Part shown: positions 16,734-26,431 of the stretch, one piece after another
How positions within the stretch are numbered: position 1 is the stretch's first letter
Layout of the letters: each line of letters starts with the position of its first letter
Origin: Paracoccaceae bacterium
Lineage (GTDB): Bacteria > Pseudomonadota > Alphaproteobacteria > Rhodobacterales > Rhodobacteraceae
NCBI GenBank assembly: GCA_026419405.1
Contig: JANZZL010000053.1
Span: 1 to 56,117, forward strand
Reading direction: 5' to 3'
DNA length: 56,117 bases
Program-made: the position numbers and the translations under genes
Notes under the pieces: model-generated
Told to the model about the DNA's origin: nothing
Seen by the model: only the letters and a program-made list of their open reading frames with translations
Databases searched by the model: none

Positions 16734-17336
16734 TCAGGGCGGGGCCGGGGCCGGCCGGCCCTGATCCGGCGCCTCGGTCGCCTCCGGCGGCGTGGCCCCG
16801 CCGGTGCCGTCGCCGAGCGTCGCGTCGAGCCGGCGGATCGCCTCTTCGGTGATGTCGATCACATCGGCCGAGATGATCACCGCGCGCGTGTCCAGGATGG
16901 CGAGCGCGCCCCTCTCGCGCACCAGGTCCGCCAGGACCGGCACCGCGGCGCGGAAGAACTCCTGCCGCGCCTCCTCGGGGCGGCGCGAGAGGTCGCGCGC
17001 CTTCTGGTCCTGGGTGCGGCGCACCTCGACCACGCGGGCGTCGAACTCGGCCGCCATCCTGGCGAATTCCTGCGGGTCGGTCGTCTGGCGCAGCGCGGTC
17101 AGCCGCTTCTCCTCCTCGGCAAGCTCGGCCTCGAGGCGGCGGTTCTCGGCGGCCAGATCGGCCGACGCGGCGGTGATCTCGGCGCGCACGCGCGAGCCGA
17201 AGGCCGAGCGTTCGAACAGCTCGTCCTGGTCGATCGTCAGGATCGGCGACTGCACCGCCGGCCGGTCCTGCGCGATCGGGGCGCCTGCCGCAAGCGCCGC
17301 CGCGAGAAGCGCGGCGAACAGCGGGGTGGCGCGCAA
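16734..17336 (-). CDS. OmpH/Skp family periplasmic chaperone
   Basis: A 200-residue exported coiled-coil protein. Its position between bamA and fabZ and its layout match Skp/OmpH, the chaperone that keeps outer-membrane proteins soluble on the way to BamA. It has a signal peptide (MRATPLFAALLAAALAAGAPIA), then the start of the mature chain (ILTIDQDELFERSAFG), then a long charged helical hairpin (about 45-130). The start is uncertain. TTG 17336 lies 4 nt after the bamA stop and directly precedes the signal peptide, while an in-frame ATG at 17387 would overlap bamA. A Pro-rich tail ends the protein. Confidence 0.87.
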   Translation of the reverse strand: MRATPLFAALLAAALAAGAPIAQDRPAVQSPILTIDQDELFERSAFGSRVRAEITAASADLAAENRRLEAELAEEEKRLTALRQTTDPQEFARMAAEFDARVVEVRRTQDQKARDLSRRPEEARQEFFRAAVPVLADLVRERGALAILDTRAVIISADVIDITEEAIRRLDATLGDGTGGATPPEATEAPDQGRPAPAPP

Positions 17337-17340
17337 GCCC

Positions 17341-19671
17341 CTAGAACCGTGTCGAGACGGTGAGGTCGAAGTTCTGTTCCTTGTCATAGGGCAGCTTCTC
17401 GATCGGGGTCGAGAAGTTGAACCGGAGCGGCCCGAGCGGCGTCGTCCAGAACACCGAGAAGCCCGCGGCCGCGCGCCAGTGCAGGCTGTCATCGACCGGC
17501 CCGCCGGCGCCCGCCGTGTCGTCGAGCCCCCAGACGGTTCCGACATCGAGGAACACGCCGCCGGTGATCCCGTATTCCTCGGGCAGGCCGAGCGGGAACT
17601 CCGCCTCGAACTTCGCCACCGCGTAGTAGTTGCCGCCGAGCGGGTCCTCCTCGGCGGTGCCGAGGTCCCGCGGGCCGATGCCGCGCGGCTCGAAGCCGCG
17701 CATCTCGCTGCCGAAGAAGCGGTCGGTCACGCGGCTCTGGCCGTCGATCACGCTGATCGCGCCGCCCTCGAGACTGGCGCGCAGGGTGACCTCCTCGTTC
17801 ATCACCTTGGCCTCGGCGAGGCCGAGCAGCGAGGTCTTGAGGTAGCTCGCGTCGCCGCCGTAGAGCTCGTTCGAGAACCGCAGCAGGATGCCGCGGTTCG
17901 GATCGAGCCCGCCCGCCCGCGTGTCGTAGCTGTAGGTGGTGCCGACGAAGCCCATGTAGCGGTCGCCGACCGCCTCCTCGCGCACGAGGATCGGCGAGGA
18001 GGTCGCATCGACGTCGAACAGCGAGTCGAACCTGGCCCCCACGGTGAACCCCAGCCGCGAGTTCTCGCCCGAGGGGAATTCGAGCCCCAGCGACAGCCCG
18101 CCCGTCCGGGTCGAGTAGCGCGAGAAGTCGTTGTCGCTCTCGCGGTAGAAGATGTTGCTGCTGAAGCGCAGGTCCCGGCCGAGGAAGTAGGGCTCGACGA
18201 AGGTCAGCCGCGCGTTCGCGCTCGTCGATCCGGTGTCGAAGCCGAAGGCCAGCGTCTGCCCGCGCCCCAGGAAGTTCGTCTCGGAGAAGTTGACGGCGAG
18301 GGCCGCGCCCGAGGCAACCGAATAGCTGACGCCGAAGCCAAGCGAGCCTGTCGGCTGCTCCTCGACATTGACGTTGACGACCACCTGTTCGGGCGAGGAC
18401 CCCTCGCGCGCCGAGACCTCGGCATTCGAGAAGTAGCCGAGCGCCCGGATCCGCTCGGCGCTCTCGCGGATCTCGCGCGGATTGAAGGGGTCGCCCTCCA
18501 CGGTGCGGAACTGCTGGCGCACCACGCGGTCGAGCGTGGTGACGTTGCCCTCGATGTCGATGCGCTCGACGAACACGCGCGGCCCGCGGACGATGGCGAA
18601 TTCGATGTCGAGCGTCTGGTCGCGGTCGTTGCGGGTGACGCGCGGCTCGACGCGGACGAAATCGAGCCCCTGCCGGAGCGCCAGCGTCTCCAGCCGGGCG
18701 ATGGTGTTGTCGACGAGCGTGGGCGAGTAGACTCCGCCGGGGCGGACGCGGACCTCGCGCTCGTAGACCGCGGCGTCCGCCTCGGGGATCTCGCTCACCA
18801 CGGTGATGTCGCCGAAGCGGAACTGCTGCCCCTCGCGCACCGTGAAGGTCAGGAAGAACGCATCCCGGCGCCGGGTGATCTCGGATGTCACCGACAGCAC
18901 CTCGAAATCGACGTAGCCGCGCGAGAGGTAGAAGTCGCGCAGCACCTGCTTGTCGAACTCGATGCGGTCGGCGACGAAGGTGTCGCGCTGGATCAGCTGG
19001 CGGAAGAGGCCGGCCTGCTTGGTCTCGAGCACCTGGCGCAGGCGGCGGTCCGAGAAGTTGCGGTTGCCGACGAAGGACAGACGCTCGATCTCGACGACCC
19101 GGCCCTCGACGATCTCGAAGACGAGATCGACGCGGTTCTCCGACCGGCGGATGATGCGCGGCGTGACCGTGGCGGCGAAGCGCCCGGCCTGGGCGTAGGC
19201 CTCGGTGATCGCGGCGGCGTCCTGCTCGGCCACCGTCGGGCTGTAGACCCGGCGGGACTGCGAGCGCACCACCGCCGCCAGCGCCTCGTCGTCGAGCCGC
19301 CGGTTGCCCTCGAAGCTGACCACGTTGATCGTGGGGAACTCCACCACGCGGATGACCAGCCGCCCGCCCTGGGGCACGAACTCCACCGTCTCGAACAGCC
19401 CCGACCCCAGCACGCGCTGGTAGGCGGCGTTCAGCTCGCCCGCGCTGATCGCCCGGCCCCGCGGGATCTCGGCGTAGGAGAGCACCGTCGCAGGCTCGAT
19501 CCGCTGCGTGCCCTCGACCACGACCGAGCTGAAGGAATAGCTCTGCGCCAGCGCAGGCCGCGGCGCGAGAAGGGCGGCGGCGAGCGCGATCAGCAGGGCG
19601 GGAACGACACGGCGGAGATGCCGGAGCCACGCGCGCACCGAGGCCGCGCCTGCGAAAGCCGCTTCCGCCAT
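17341..19671 (-). CDS. bamA: Outer membrane protein assembly factor BamA
   Basis: A 776-residue Omp85 protein, the core of the beta-barrel assembly machine. The signal peptide ends around ALAQ (residue 43). Five POTRA domains follow (about 45-430), then a 16-strand barrel containing the GRGQTLAFGFD segment and ending in the aromatic beta-signal STRF. Its neighbours rseP and ompH are in the conserved order. A 145-nt gap before it suggests its own promoter. Confidence 0.97.
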   Translation of the reverse strand: MAEAAFAGAASVRAWLRHLRRVVPALLIALAAALLAPRPALAQSYSFSSVVVEGTQRIEPATVLSYAEIPRGRAISAGELNAAYQRVLGSGLFETVEFVPQGGRLVIRVVEFPTINVVSFEGNRRLDDEALAAVVRSQSRRVYSPTVAEQDAAAITEAYAQAGRFAATVTPRIIRRSENRVDLVFEIVEGRVVEIERLSFVGNRNFSDRRLRQVLETKQAGLFRQLIQRDTFVADRIEFDKQVLRDFYLSRGYVDFEVLSVTSEITRRRDAFFLTFTVREGQQFRFGDITVVSEIPEADAAVYEREVRVRPGGVYSPTLVDNTIARLETLALRQGLDFVRVEPRVTRNDRDQTLDIEFAIVRGPRVFVERIDIEGNVTTLDRVVRQQFRTVEGDPFNPREIRESAERIRALGYFSNAEVSAREGSSPEQVVVNVNVEEQPTGSLGFGVSYSVASGAALAVNFSETNFLGRGQTLAFGFDTGSTSANARLTFVEPYFLGRDLRFSSNIFYRESDNDFSRYSTRTGGLSLGLEFPSGENSRLGFTVGARFDSLFDVDATSSPILVREEAVGDRYMGFVGTTYSYDTRAGGLDPNRGILLRFSNELYGGDASYLKTSLLGLAEAKVMNEEVTLRASLEGGAISVIDGQSRVTDRFFGSEMRGFEPRGIGPRDLGTAEEDPLGGNYYAVAKFEAEFPLGLPEEYGITGGVFLDVGTVWGLDDTAGAGGPVDDSLHWRAAAGFSVFWTTPLGPLRFNFSTPIEKLPYDKEQNFDLTVSTRF

Positions 19672-19713
19672 CTGATCCCCCGTCGCAATGTCTACCGCCG
19701 TTCTTTCCGTCCT

Positions 19714-19742
19714 GACTACCGGGATTCGCCGGGGGTTGTCAA
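19714..19742 (-). promoter_or_regulatory. Possible sigma-70 promoter of bamA
   Basis: TTGACA (19742-19737, minus strand) is a perfect -35 element, followed after 17 nt by GTAGTC, a poor -10. It lies in the 145-nt gap between rseP and bamA. The perfect -35 and the size of the gap are the evidence; the -10 is weak. Confidence 0.35.
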
Positions 19743-19816
19743 AACGTCCGGCTCCCGCAGAGGGCGCGCGCGGCCGCCCGGCGAAGCCCCTCCCGCCCCC
19801 CCCTGCCGCGGCCCCG

Positions 19817-21175
19817 TCAGGGGCAGCGGAAGTCGTTGATCAGCGCGAAGGCCATCAGCGCGAGGATGATGGTCAGGCCCACCGACATCAGCGCCTTCAT
19901 CGCCCGTTCCGAGGGCGGGCGGCGCGCCACCGCCTCGTAGGCGTGGAACACCAGATGCCCCCCGTCGAGCACCGGGATGGGGAAGAGGTTCAGCAGCCCG
20001 ACCGCGGTCGAGAGCACCGCGATGAACCAGACGAACTGGTCGAGCCCCTGGCTTGCCATGTCGCCCGAGGCGCGCGCGATGCTGACCGGACCGCTCACGT
20101 TGCAGGGCGAGATCGCGCCGGTCACGACCTTGCCCAGCGCGCTGATCGACGAGGTGACGATGCCCCAGGTCTGTTCCACGCCGCCGCGCAGCGCCGCGAG
20201 CGGCCCCAGGCGTTCGGCGGCGGGCTCGAACACCAGCATGTTGCCGATGCCGAGCATCCAGCGCCGCTCGAACTGACCGTCGGGCAGCTGGAAGTCCCGC
20301 GGCCGCGGCGTGACCGACAGCTCGAGCTCGGTGCCCTGCCGCCAGAGGGTGAGCGGCAGGGGGTTGCCGCCCGATCCGGTGACGATGCCGACGAGCTGGC
20401 CGAAGTCGGTCACCGGACGGCCGCCGGCCGAGAGGATCACGTCGCCCACGCGCAGGCCCGCATCGCCCGCCGCCGAGATCGGCTGGATCGAGCCGACGAC
20501 CGGCGGATAGGGCCAGGGGCCGGGCACCTCGATCCGCTCGCCGTCGCGCAGGACCGTGTAGCTGACCACCGGCGCCGGATCGAGCCGCGCCGCGGCCTCG
20601 CCAAGGTCGGCATAGGTTTCGACGGGCTGGCCGCCGAGGCCGACGACCACGTCGCCCGGCCGCAGGTCGGAGGGGCCGTAGACCGGCGGCAGGTCGATCA
20701 CGCGCCGCACCGTCGGCTGCTCGACGGGCGTGCCGAGGAAGACCAGGAAGGCGGCGAAGACGAGGATCGACAGCAGGAAGTTGAACGCCGGCCCCGCCGC
20801 CACGGTGGCCGCCCGCGCCCAGAGCGGCGCGCCGTGCATCGTCCGGCGCAGCTCCTTCTCGCGTTCGGCGTGCACGATGTGCTCGAGGAACCCCTCGTCG
20901 CGCGTCGCGCTGGCCGCGTCGGCATCGCCGAGGAACCGCACGTAGCCGCCGAGCGGCAGCGCCGCGACCTGCCACTTCGTGCCGCGCCGGTCGGTGCGCG
21001 AGAACAGGACCGGCCCGAAGCCCAGCGAGAACACCTCGGCATGGATCCCCGACCAGCGGCCCACGATGTAGTGCCCGAACTCGTGCACGAAGACGATGAT
21101 CGAGAGCGCCGCGACGAAGGCAAGGACGGTGAAGGCGGCATTGCCGAACTGCGGGATGAGGCCGAGGAGATCCAA
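19817..21175 (-). CDS. rseP: RIP metalloprotease RseP (site-2 protease)
   Basis: A 452-residue intramembrane zinc protease that cleaves anti-sigma factors and remnant signal peptides. HEFGH at 31-35 lies in the first membrane helix. The PDZ domains are in the central periplasmic part (GLGGQPV and ILSAGGRPV segments) and the C-terminal LNLFPIPVLDGGH motif supplies the third zinc ligand. The start is TTG at 21175, 9 nt after AAGGA and 3 nt after the dxr stop. Confidence 0.95.
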   Translation of the reverse strand: MDLLGLIPQFGNAAFTVLAFVAALSIIVFVHEFGHYIVGRWSGIHAEVFSLGFGPVLFSRTDRRGTKWQVAALPLGGYVRFLGDADAASATRDEGFLEHIVHAEREKELRRTMHGAPLWARAATVAAGPAFNFLLSILVFAAFLVFLGTPVEQPTVRRVIDLPPVYGPSDLRPGDVVVGLGGQPVETYADLGEAAARLDPAPVVSYTVLRDGERIEVPGPWPYPPVVGSIQPISAAGDAGLRVGDVILSAGGRPVTDFGQLVGIVTGSGGNPLPLTLWRQGTELELSVTPRPRDFQLPDGQFERRWMLGIGNMLVFEPAAERLGPLAALRGGVEQTWGIVTSSISALGKVVTGAISPCNVSGPVSIARASGDMASQGLDQFVWFIAVLSTAVGLLNLFPIPVLDGGHLVFHAYEAVARRPPSERAMKALMSVGLTIILALMAFALINDFRCP

Positions 21176-21178
21176 GCG

Positions 21179-22357
21179 TCAGGTCCTTGCGTTGAGCGCG
21201 CGGACCGCTTCGGCGGCCCTCTGGCGGGCGAGATGGTCGATGGCGAGCACCGTATCAAGGCTTTCGGGCGGCCTGGCCAGCGCGCATTCGCCCGAGAGCC
21301 GGTCGAGCGTCGCCTCGACCACCCGCGCCATGTCGGTGAAGGCGATCTCGCCGGCGATGAAGGCGTCGAGTGCGCGTTCCTTGGCCGCGTTGAAGGCGGC
21401 GCCGGCATGCCCGCGGATCCGCATCACCTCGCGCGCAAGCGCCAGCGCCGGATAGCGGCGCAGGTCCGGGGCCTGGAAGTTGAGCTGGCCGATCGCCGCG
21501 AGGTCGAGCCGCGCCACGGGCAGTTCCGCACGCTCGGGCCAGTTCAGCGCGTAGCCGATGGCGTGGCGCATGTCGGGCGGGCCGAGATGCGCCATGAGCG
21601 CCCCGTCGCGGAAGCCGACGAGCGCGTGGACGAGGCTTTCGGGGTGGATCACCACCTCGATGCGCGCGGGATCGATGCCGAAGAACTCCCGCGTCTCGAT
21701 CAGCTCCAGCGACTTGTTGAACATCGAGGCCGAGTCGATGGTGATGCGCTGGCCCATCGCCCAGTTGGGGTGGGTGGAGGCCTCGTCCAGCGTGGCCTGC
21801 GCGAGCCGCTCCAGCGGCCAGTCGCGGAACGCCCCGCCCGAGGCGGTGATGACCACGCGCTCGACCGCGGCGATGTCCTCGCCCACGAGGCCCTGGAAGA
21901 TCGCCGAATGCTCGCTGTCCACCGGCAGGATCGTGGCGCCGCGGCGCGCGGCCTCGGCCATCAGCAGCGGCCCCGCGGTAACCAGGCTTTCCTTGTTGGC
22001 AAGCGCCAGCGTGGTGCCGTGCCGCAGCGCCCGGAAGCCCGGCGCCAGGCCCGCGGCGCCGACGATGGCGCTCATGATCCAGTCGGCCGGGCGGTCGGCC
22101 GCCTCGAGCAGCGCCTCCGGTCCCGCGGCCGTCTCGATCCCGGTGCCGGCCAGCGCCTCGGCCAGCGCGGCGTGGCACTCGGGGTAGCAGGTGACCGCGA
22201 GGCGCGCGTTCAGCGCCCGCGCCTGCTCGGCCAGCCGGGCGACGTTGCGCCCGCCGGTCAGGGCGACGACCTCGTAGCGGTCGCGCTGGCGCAGCAGCAG
22301 GTCGATCGTGTTCTCGCCGATCGAGCCGGTCGCGCCGAAGATCGTCACCCGCCGCAT
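21179..22357 (-). CDS. dxr: 1-deoxy-D-xylulose-5-phosphate reductoisomerase
   Basis: A 392-residue enzyme that makes 2-C-methylerythritol 4-phosphate, the committed step of the MEP isoprenoid pathway. It has an N-terminal NADPH site (GATGSIGENT), LANKESLV, the metal-binding PVDSEHSAIFQ, and the catalytic-loop regions ITASGGAFRDW and HPNWAMG. It links to uppS two genes upstream, which uses the pathway's product to build undecaprenyl diphosphate. Confidence 0.97.
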   Translation of the reverse strand: MRRVTIFGATGSIGENTIDLLLRQRDRYEVVALTGGRNVARLAEQARALNARLAVTCYPECHAALAEALAGTGIETAAGPEALLEAADRPADWIMSAIVGAAGLAPGFRALRHGTTLALANKESLVTAGPLLMAEAARRGATILPVDSEHSAIFQGLVGEDIAAVERVVITASGGAFRDWPLERLAQATLDEASTHPNWAMGQRITIDSASMFNKSLELIETREFFGIDPARIEVVIHPESLVHALVGFRDGALMAHLGPPDMRHAIGYALNWPERAELPVARLDLAAIGQLNFQAPDLRRYPALALAREVMRIRGHAGAAFNAAKERALDAFIAGEIAFTDMARVVEATLDRLSGECALARPPESLDTVLAIDHLARQRAAEAVRALNART

Positions 22358-22362
22358 GGCCG

Positions 22363-23157
22363 CTAGCCCCGCGCCACGGGCACCACGACGAAGAACGACA
22401 CGACCAGCATGAAGAGCGCGCCGCCGAGCAGCGCGTCGAAGCGGTCGAGCAGGCCGCCGTGGCCGGGGATGAGCTGCGAGGCGTCCTTGACGCCGGCGCG
22501 GCGCTTGATCGCGCTTTCGGCGATGTCGCCGAGCTGCGAGGCGAAGGAGAGCGCGGCCGAGATCCAGGGCAGGTCGCGCCCGGCCGTGGTGAAGCCGAGG
22601 AAGGCGAAGCCGACCAGCGCGCCGCCGACCCAGCCTGCGACGATCCCGGCCCAGGTCTTCTTCGGGCTGACGCGCGGCCAGAACTTCGGCCCGCCGATCA
22701 GCCGCCCCGCGAAGTAGCCCGCGATGTCGGTCACCACGACGACGGCGACGAGCCAGGAGAGCCACAGCCCCCCGTATTCGGCGCGGAAGGCGACGAGCCC
22801 GTGCGAGGCAAGCAGCACCGCCGTGCCGTAGGCGGCGAAGATGACGGCCTCGGGGCGGCGCAGCGCCAGCGCGACGAGGCCAGGCGCGAAGAGCGGCACG
22901 AGGCCCCAGGGTCGCGGCAGGAAATGCGAGACCACCAGCGCCGCCAGCGCCAGCGCGGCCAGCGCATAGGGCCCGGCGCGGTCGCCGGGCGCCTGCATCC
23001 GCGCCAGTTCCCAGATCATCACGGTCGCGGCGCCGACGGCGAGCCCCTCGAACCACAGCCCGCCGGCCCAGATCGCCGCGATGCCGATCCCGGCGAGGAC
23101 CGCCCCGGAGCCGAGCCGTGTGGCAAGATCGGGGAACCTGCCGGCGGCGGCCGTCAT
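22363..23157 (-). CDS. cdsA: Phosphatidate cytidylyltransferase
   Basis: A 264-residue membrane enzyme that makes CDP-diacylglycerol. About eight helices are seen. The C-terminal signature region (SQLGDIAESAIKRRAGVKD, then IPGHGGLLDRFD) holds the CdsA active-site motif. The ATG at 23157 overlaps the uppS stop as ATGA. The usual N-terminus is short, so the long upstream extension of the frame was rejected. Confidence 0.95.
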   Translation of the reverse strand: MTAAAGRFPDLATRLGSGAVLAGIGIAAIWAGGLWFEGLAVGAATVMIWELARMQAPGDRAGPYALAALALAALVVSHFLPRPWGLVPLFAPGLVALALRRPEAVIFAAYGTAVLLASHGLVAFRAEYGGLWLSWLVAVVVVTDIAGYFAGRLIGGPKFWPRVSPKKTWAGIVAGWVGGALVGFAFLGFTTAGRDLPWISAALSFASQLGDIAESAIKRRAGVKDASQLIPGHGGLLDRFDALLGGALFMLVVSFFVVVPVARG

Positions 23158-23885
23158 GCGGAAACGACACCCCCGAAGCGGCGTTCGCGGTGCGCGAACT
23201 TGCGGACGATCGCGGCCAGCTCCTCGGGCGTGAAGTCGGGCCAGAGCGTCGGCGTGAACTCGTATTCGGCATAGGCCGACTGCCAGAGCAGGTAGTTCGA
23301 GATGCGCGTCTCTCCCGAGGTCCGGATCACCAGGTCGGGATCGGGCAGGTCGCAAGTGTCGAGCGCCGCCGCGAAGGCCGCGTCGTCGATCCGCGCGGGA
23401 TCGAGCCGGCCTTCGGCGGCCTCGCAGGCCAGCCGGCGCGCGGCGCGCACGATCTCGTTGCGGCCGCCGTAGTTGATGGCCACCGTCAGATGCAGCCGCC
23501 CGCTGTGCGCCGTCTTGGCCTCGACCCAGGCCATCAGGCGCTGGAGCTTGTGGTCGAGCCGCGTCCGGTCGCCGATGAACCTGAGCCGCACGCCCTCGGC
23601 CGAGAGCCGCTTCGCCTCGGAGCGGATGTAGGCCGAGAAGATCGTCATCAGCCCGATCACCTCCTCGGTCGACCGCTTCCAGTTCTCGGTCGAGAAGGCG
23701 TAGAGCGTCAGATGCGTGATCCCGAGCGCGGGGCAGGCCTCGACGATCGAGCGCACCCGCTCCGCCCCTCGGCGGTGGCCGACAAGGCGCGGCCAGCCCC
23801 GGCTCGTCGCCCAGCGGCCGTTGCCGTCCATGATGATCGCCACATGCAGGGGAGCCGGCGGCGGCGGAATGTCTTCTGCGGCCAT
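23154..23885 (-). CDS. uppS: Isoprenyl transferase (undecaprenyl diphosphate synthase)
   Basis: A 243-residue cis-prenyltransferase that makes the C55 lipid carrier for peptidoglycan and LPS. The N-terminal HVAIIMDGNGRWA motif carries the catalytic Asp. LTLYAFSTENW and the C-terminal DLVIRTSGETRISNYLLWQSAYAE are family signatures. It follows frr by 22 nt and overlaps cdsA by 4 nt. Confidence 0.97.
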   Translation of the reverse strand: MAAEDIPPPPAPLHVAIIMDGNGRWATSRGWPRLVGHRRGAERVRSIVEACPALGITHLTLYAFSTENWKRSTEEVIGLMTIFSAYIRSEAKRLSAEGVRLRFIGDRTRLDHKLQRLMAWVEAKTAHSGRLHLTVAINYGGRNEIVRAARRLACEAAEGRLDPARIDDAAFAAALDTCDLPDPDLVIRTSGETRISNYLLWQSAYAEYEFTPTLWPDFTPEELAAIVRKFAHRERRFGGVVSA

Positions 23886-23907
23886 CGGCCCCTTGCCCCG
23901 GCTGGGT

Positions 23908-24474
23908 TCACACCTGCATGATCTCGGCCTGCTTGGCCTCGAGCGCCTTGTCGACGAGGGCGATGTGGCGGTCCGTCATCTCCTGGATCGCGTCGTGCCA
24001 GAACTTCTGGTCGTCCTCGCTCATCCCCTCGGCCCTGGCCTTCTTGATCTGGTCCATCCCGTCGCGGCGCACGTTGCGGATGGCCACCCGGGCGCTCTCG
24101 GCATACTGCGCGGCGACCTTGCTCAGCTCGCGCCGCCGCTCCTCGTTCAGCTCGGGGATCGGCAACATGATGATCGTGCCGTTGAGCTGGGGGTTGATCC
24201 CGAGCCCGCTCTCGCGGATGGCCTTCTCCACCTTGCCGACGAGGCTCCTGTCCCAGACGTTGATGGTGACCAGCCGCGGCTCGGGGACGTTGATCGTGCC
24301 GAGCTGGTTGATCGGCGTCGGGCTGCCGTAGGCATCCACGAGGATCGGATCGAGCATCGAGGCCGAGGCACGGCCGGTGCGCAGCGAGCCGAACTCGTGC
24401 CTCAGGGCCGCCAGTGCCCCGTCCATCCGCCGCTCGAGGTCGTCGGTGTCGATCTCGATGTCGCTGTCTGCCAT
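23908..24474 (-). CDS. frr: Ribosome recycling factor
   Basis: A 188-residue protein that splits post-termination ribosomes together with EF-G. The three-helix bundle and beta/alpha domain are clear: [33 protein letters not shown], and the [11 protein letters not shown] helix. The ATG at 24474 follows AAAGAC-rich sequence; the longer open frame upstream crosses the likely promoter. It is separated from pyrH by 111 nt. Confidence 0.97.
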   Translation of the reverse strand: MADSDIEIDTDDLERRMDGALAALRHEFGSLRTGRASASMLDPILVDAYGSPTPINQLGTINVPEPRLVTINVWDRSLVGKVEKAIRESGLGINPQLNGTIIMLPIPELNEERRRELSKVAAQYAESARVAIRNVRRDGMDQIKKARAEGMSEDDQKFWHDAIQEMTDRHIALVDKALEAKQAEIMQV

Positions 24475-24508
24475 CTCTGCCGTCTTTCTTCTTGTGGCCT
24501 TCGCCCGG

Positions 24509-24537
24509 TCTATAGCCGGACGCCGGGCATTTTGCCA
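24509..24537 (-). promoter_or_regulatory. Possible promoter for the frr-uppS-cdsA-dxr-rseP run
   Basis: On the minus strand TGGCAA (24537-24532) and TATAGA (24514-24509) are separated by exactly 17 nt in the 111-nt pyrH-frr gap. The -10 matches the consensus at four of six positions and the -35 at three of six. The surrounding sequence is the most AT-rich part of the gap. Confidence 0.4.
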
Positions 24538-24585
24538 CATGCAGATTCGCCCGGCGCAGGGCCCCGGCCGGCGCGCCGCGCCGCC

Positions 24586-25323
24586 CTAGCCCGTCACGAG
24601 CGTGTACCTGCCCTGCCCCGCCAGGATGCCGCGGAAGCCGCCCGGCTCCTCGAGCGAGAAGACGATGATCGGCAGCTTGTTGTCGCGCGCCAGTGCGATG
24701 GCCGAGGCATCCATCACCTTCAGGTTCTTCTGGAGCACCTCGTCGTAGCTCACGCGGTCGTAGCGCTTGGCGTCGGGGAACTTCAGGGGGTCCTTGTCGT
24801 AGACGCCATCCACCTTCGTCCCCTTGAAGATCGCCTCGCAGGCCATCTCGCTGGCGCGCAGGGTCGCCGCGGTGTCGGTCGTGAAGTAGGGGTTGCCGGT
24901 GCCGGCGGCGAAGATGCAGACGCGCCCCTTCTCCAGGTGGCGCACGGCGCGGCGGCGGATGTAGGGCTCGCAGACCTGGTCCATCGGGATCGCCGAGATC
25001 ACGCGGGTGAAGACGCCAAGGCTCTCCAGCGCCGACTGCATGGCCAGCGCGTTCATCACCGTGGCGAGCATTCCCATGTAGTCGGCGGTGGTCCGCTCCA
25101 TGCCCTGGGCCGAACCCTGCAGGCCGCGGAAGATGTTGCCGCCGCCGATCACCATGCAGACCTCGACGCCCAGATCGCGGACGCTCTTCACCTCCTGCGC
25201 GATGCGCTGCACGGTCGGCGGGTGCAGGCCGTAGCCCTGGTCGCCCATGAGCGCCTCGCCGGAGATCTTCAGGAGCACACGCCTGTAGAGGGGCTCGGGC
25301 CCCGGCTTCCCGCTGTCGCTCAT
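24586..25323 (-). CDS. pyrH: UMP kinase
   Basis: A 245-residue amino-acid-kinase-fold enzyme that phosphorylates UMP. It has the N-terminal [13 protein letters not shown], the GGGNIFRG loop, the [12 protein letters not shown] helix, and [16 protein letters not shown]. The ATG at 25323 gives the normal family length. Here rpsB-tsf do not precede it; instead it diverges from miaA with a 107-nt gap. Confidence 0.97.
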   Translation of the reverse strand: MSDSGKPGPEPLYRRVLLKISGEALMGDQGYGLHPPTVQRIAQEVKSVRDLGVEVCMVIGGGNIFRGLQGSAQGMERTTADYMGMLATVMNALAMQSALESLGVFTRVISAIPMDQVCEPYIRRRAVRHLEKGRVCIFAAGTGNPYFTTDTAATLRASEMACEAIFKGTKVDGVYDKDPLKFPDAKRYDRVSYDEVLQKNLKVMDASAIALARDNKLPIIVFSLEEPGGFRGILAGQGRYTLVTG

Positions 25324-25430
25324 CGCTGCCCCCGCTGGCCCGTTCCTTGACTGCGCGGGAAAATGGGCGAAAAGGCGGGCGGGTTCAACGGGGGTCGCGC
25401 GCCGCGGCCCCGACGCCCCGGGGGCCGGTC

Positions 25431-26324
25431 GTGGGTCTTGCACAAGTCGTCGCCGGCGTGCCGCGCAGCGGCGCGGTCCTGATCGCCGGGCCGACGGCCA
25501 GCGGCAAGTCGGCGCTGGCGCTCGCCATCGCCGAGACGCGCGGCGGCGTCGTGGTGAACGCCGATGCGCTCCAGGTGTTCGACGCCTGGCCGGTGCTCAC
25601 CGCGCAGCCCTCGGCCGCCGAGCGCGCGCGCGCCCGCCACCTGCTCTACGGCCAGCTCGCCTTCGATGCGACCTATTCGGCCGGCGACTGGCTGCGCGAT
25701 GTCGCGCCGCTGCTCGAGGCGGCCGAGCGGCCGATCATCGTCGGCGGGACGGGGCTCTACTTCGCGGCGCTGACCGAGGGCCTCGCGGCCGTCCCCGCGG
25801 TGCCGGCCGGGGTGCGGGAAGAGGCCGAGGCGCTGCTCAGCGGGTCGGGGCTTGCGGCGATGGTGGCCGCACTCGACCCGGCGACGCGCGCCCGCATCGA
25901 CCTGGCCAACCCGGCACGGGTCCGGCGCGCCTGGGAGGTGCTGCGCGCCACCGGGCGAGGCCTGGCGGACTGGCAGGCCGCGACCCCTCCCCCGGTGCTT
26001 CCCCTCTCCCGCGCCCACGCGATCCTGATCGAGGCGCCGAAATCCTGGCTTTCGCCGCGCATCGAGCGGCGCTTCGATGCGATGCTGGCGGCCGGCGCGC
26101 TGGAGGAGGCCCGGCGCGAGGCGCTGCGGTGGAACCCCGCGCTCCAGTCGTCGCGGGCGATCGGGGCGCGCGAGCTCATCGCCCATCTGCGGGGCGAGAT
26201 CACCCTCGCGCAGGCGCGCGCGGCCGCGATCGTCGCGACGCGCCAGTATGCCAAGCGCCAGCGGACATGGTTCCGTTCCCGCATGCAGGGGTGGCGGCGG
26301 ATCTGCCCACAAGATCTTGAGTGA
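25431..26324 (+). CDS. miaA: tRNA dimethylallyltransferase
   Basis: A 297-residue enzyme that adds a dimethylallyl group to A37 of tRNAs reading UNN codons. The P-loop [12 protein letters not shown] is near the N-terminus, followed by the NADALQVF region, GGTGLYF, and the C-terminal [13 protein letters not shown] motif. It uses DMAPP, a product of the dxr pathway encoded nearby. The start is uncertain: GTG 25431 is preferred, with GTG 25458 and TTG 25347 as in-frame alternatives. Confidence 0.93.
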   Translation: MGLAQVVAGVPRSGAVLIAGPTASGKSALALAIAETRGGVVVNADALQVFDAWPVLTAQPSAAERARARHLLYGQLAFDATYSAGDWLRDVAPLLEAAERPIIVGGTGLYFAALTEGLAAVPAVPAGVREEAEALLSGSGLAAMVAALDPATRARIDLANPARVRRAWEVLRATGRGLADWQAATPPPVLPLSRAHAILIEAPKSWLSPRIERRFDAMLAAGALEEARREALRWNPALQSSRAIGARELIAHLRGEITLAQARAAAIVATRQYAKRQRTWFRSRMQGWRRICPQDLE

Positions 26325-26385
26325 CTGCCCGGCGGCGGCGGCGCGAGTCCGCCGGCATCTGGATTTTTCCTTTCATTTTCGTGTA

Positions 26386-26397
26386 TTGCCGTGGCAA
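26386..26397. promoter_or_regulatory. Inverted repeat upstream of the AraC-type gene
   Basis: TTGCC-GT-GGCAA is a perfect 5+5 bp inverted repeat. It lies in an AT-rich island (about 26359-26385) just upstream of the AraC-type regulator start. It could be an operator, but AraC sites are more often direct repeats, so its role is open. Confidence 0.3.
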
Positions 26398-26431
26398 GTT
26401 CACGGGCCGAATGCGCTGCCGAGGTCAACAG

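Noticed and set aside
16792-19839. Plus-strand open frame of about 1000 codons opposite ompH and bamA
   Set aside because: BamA and the Skp-like protein explain this region; the antisense frame has shadow composition and no domain.
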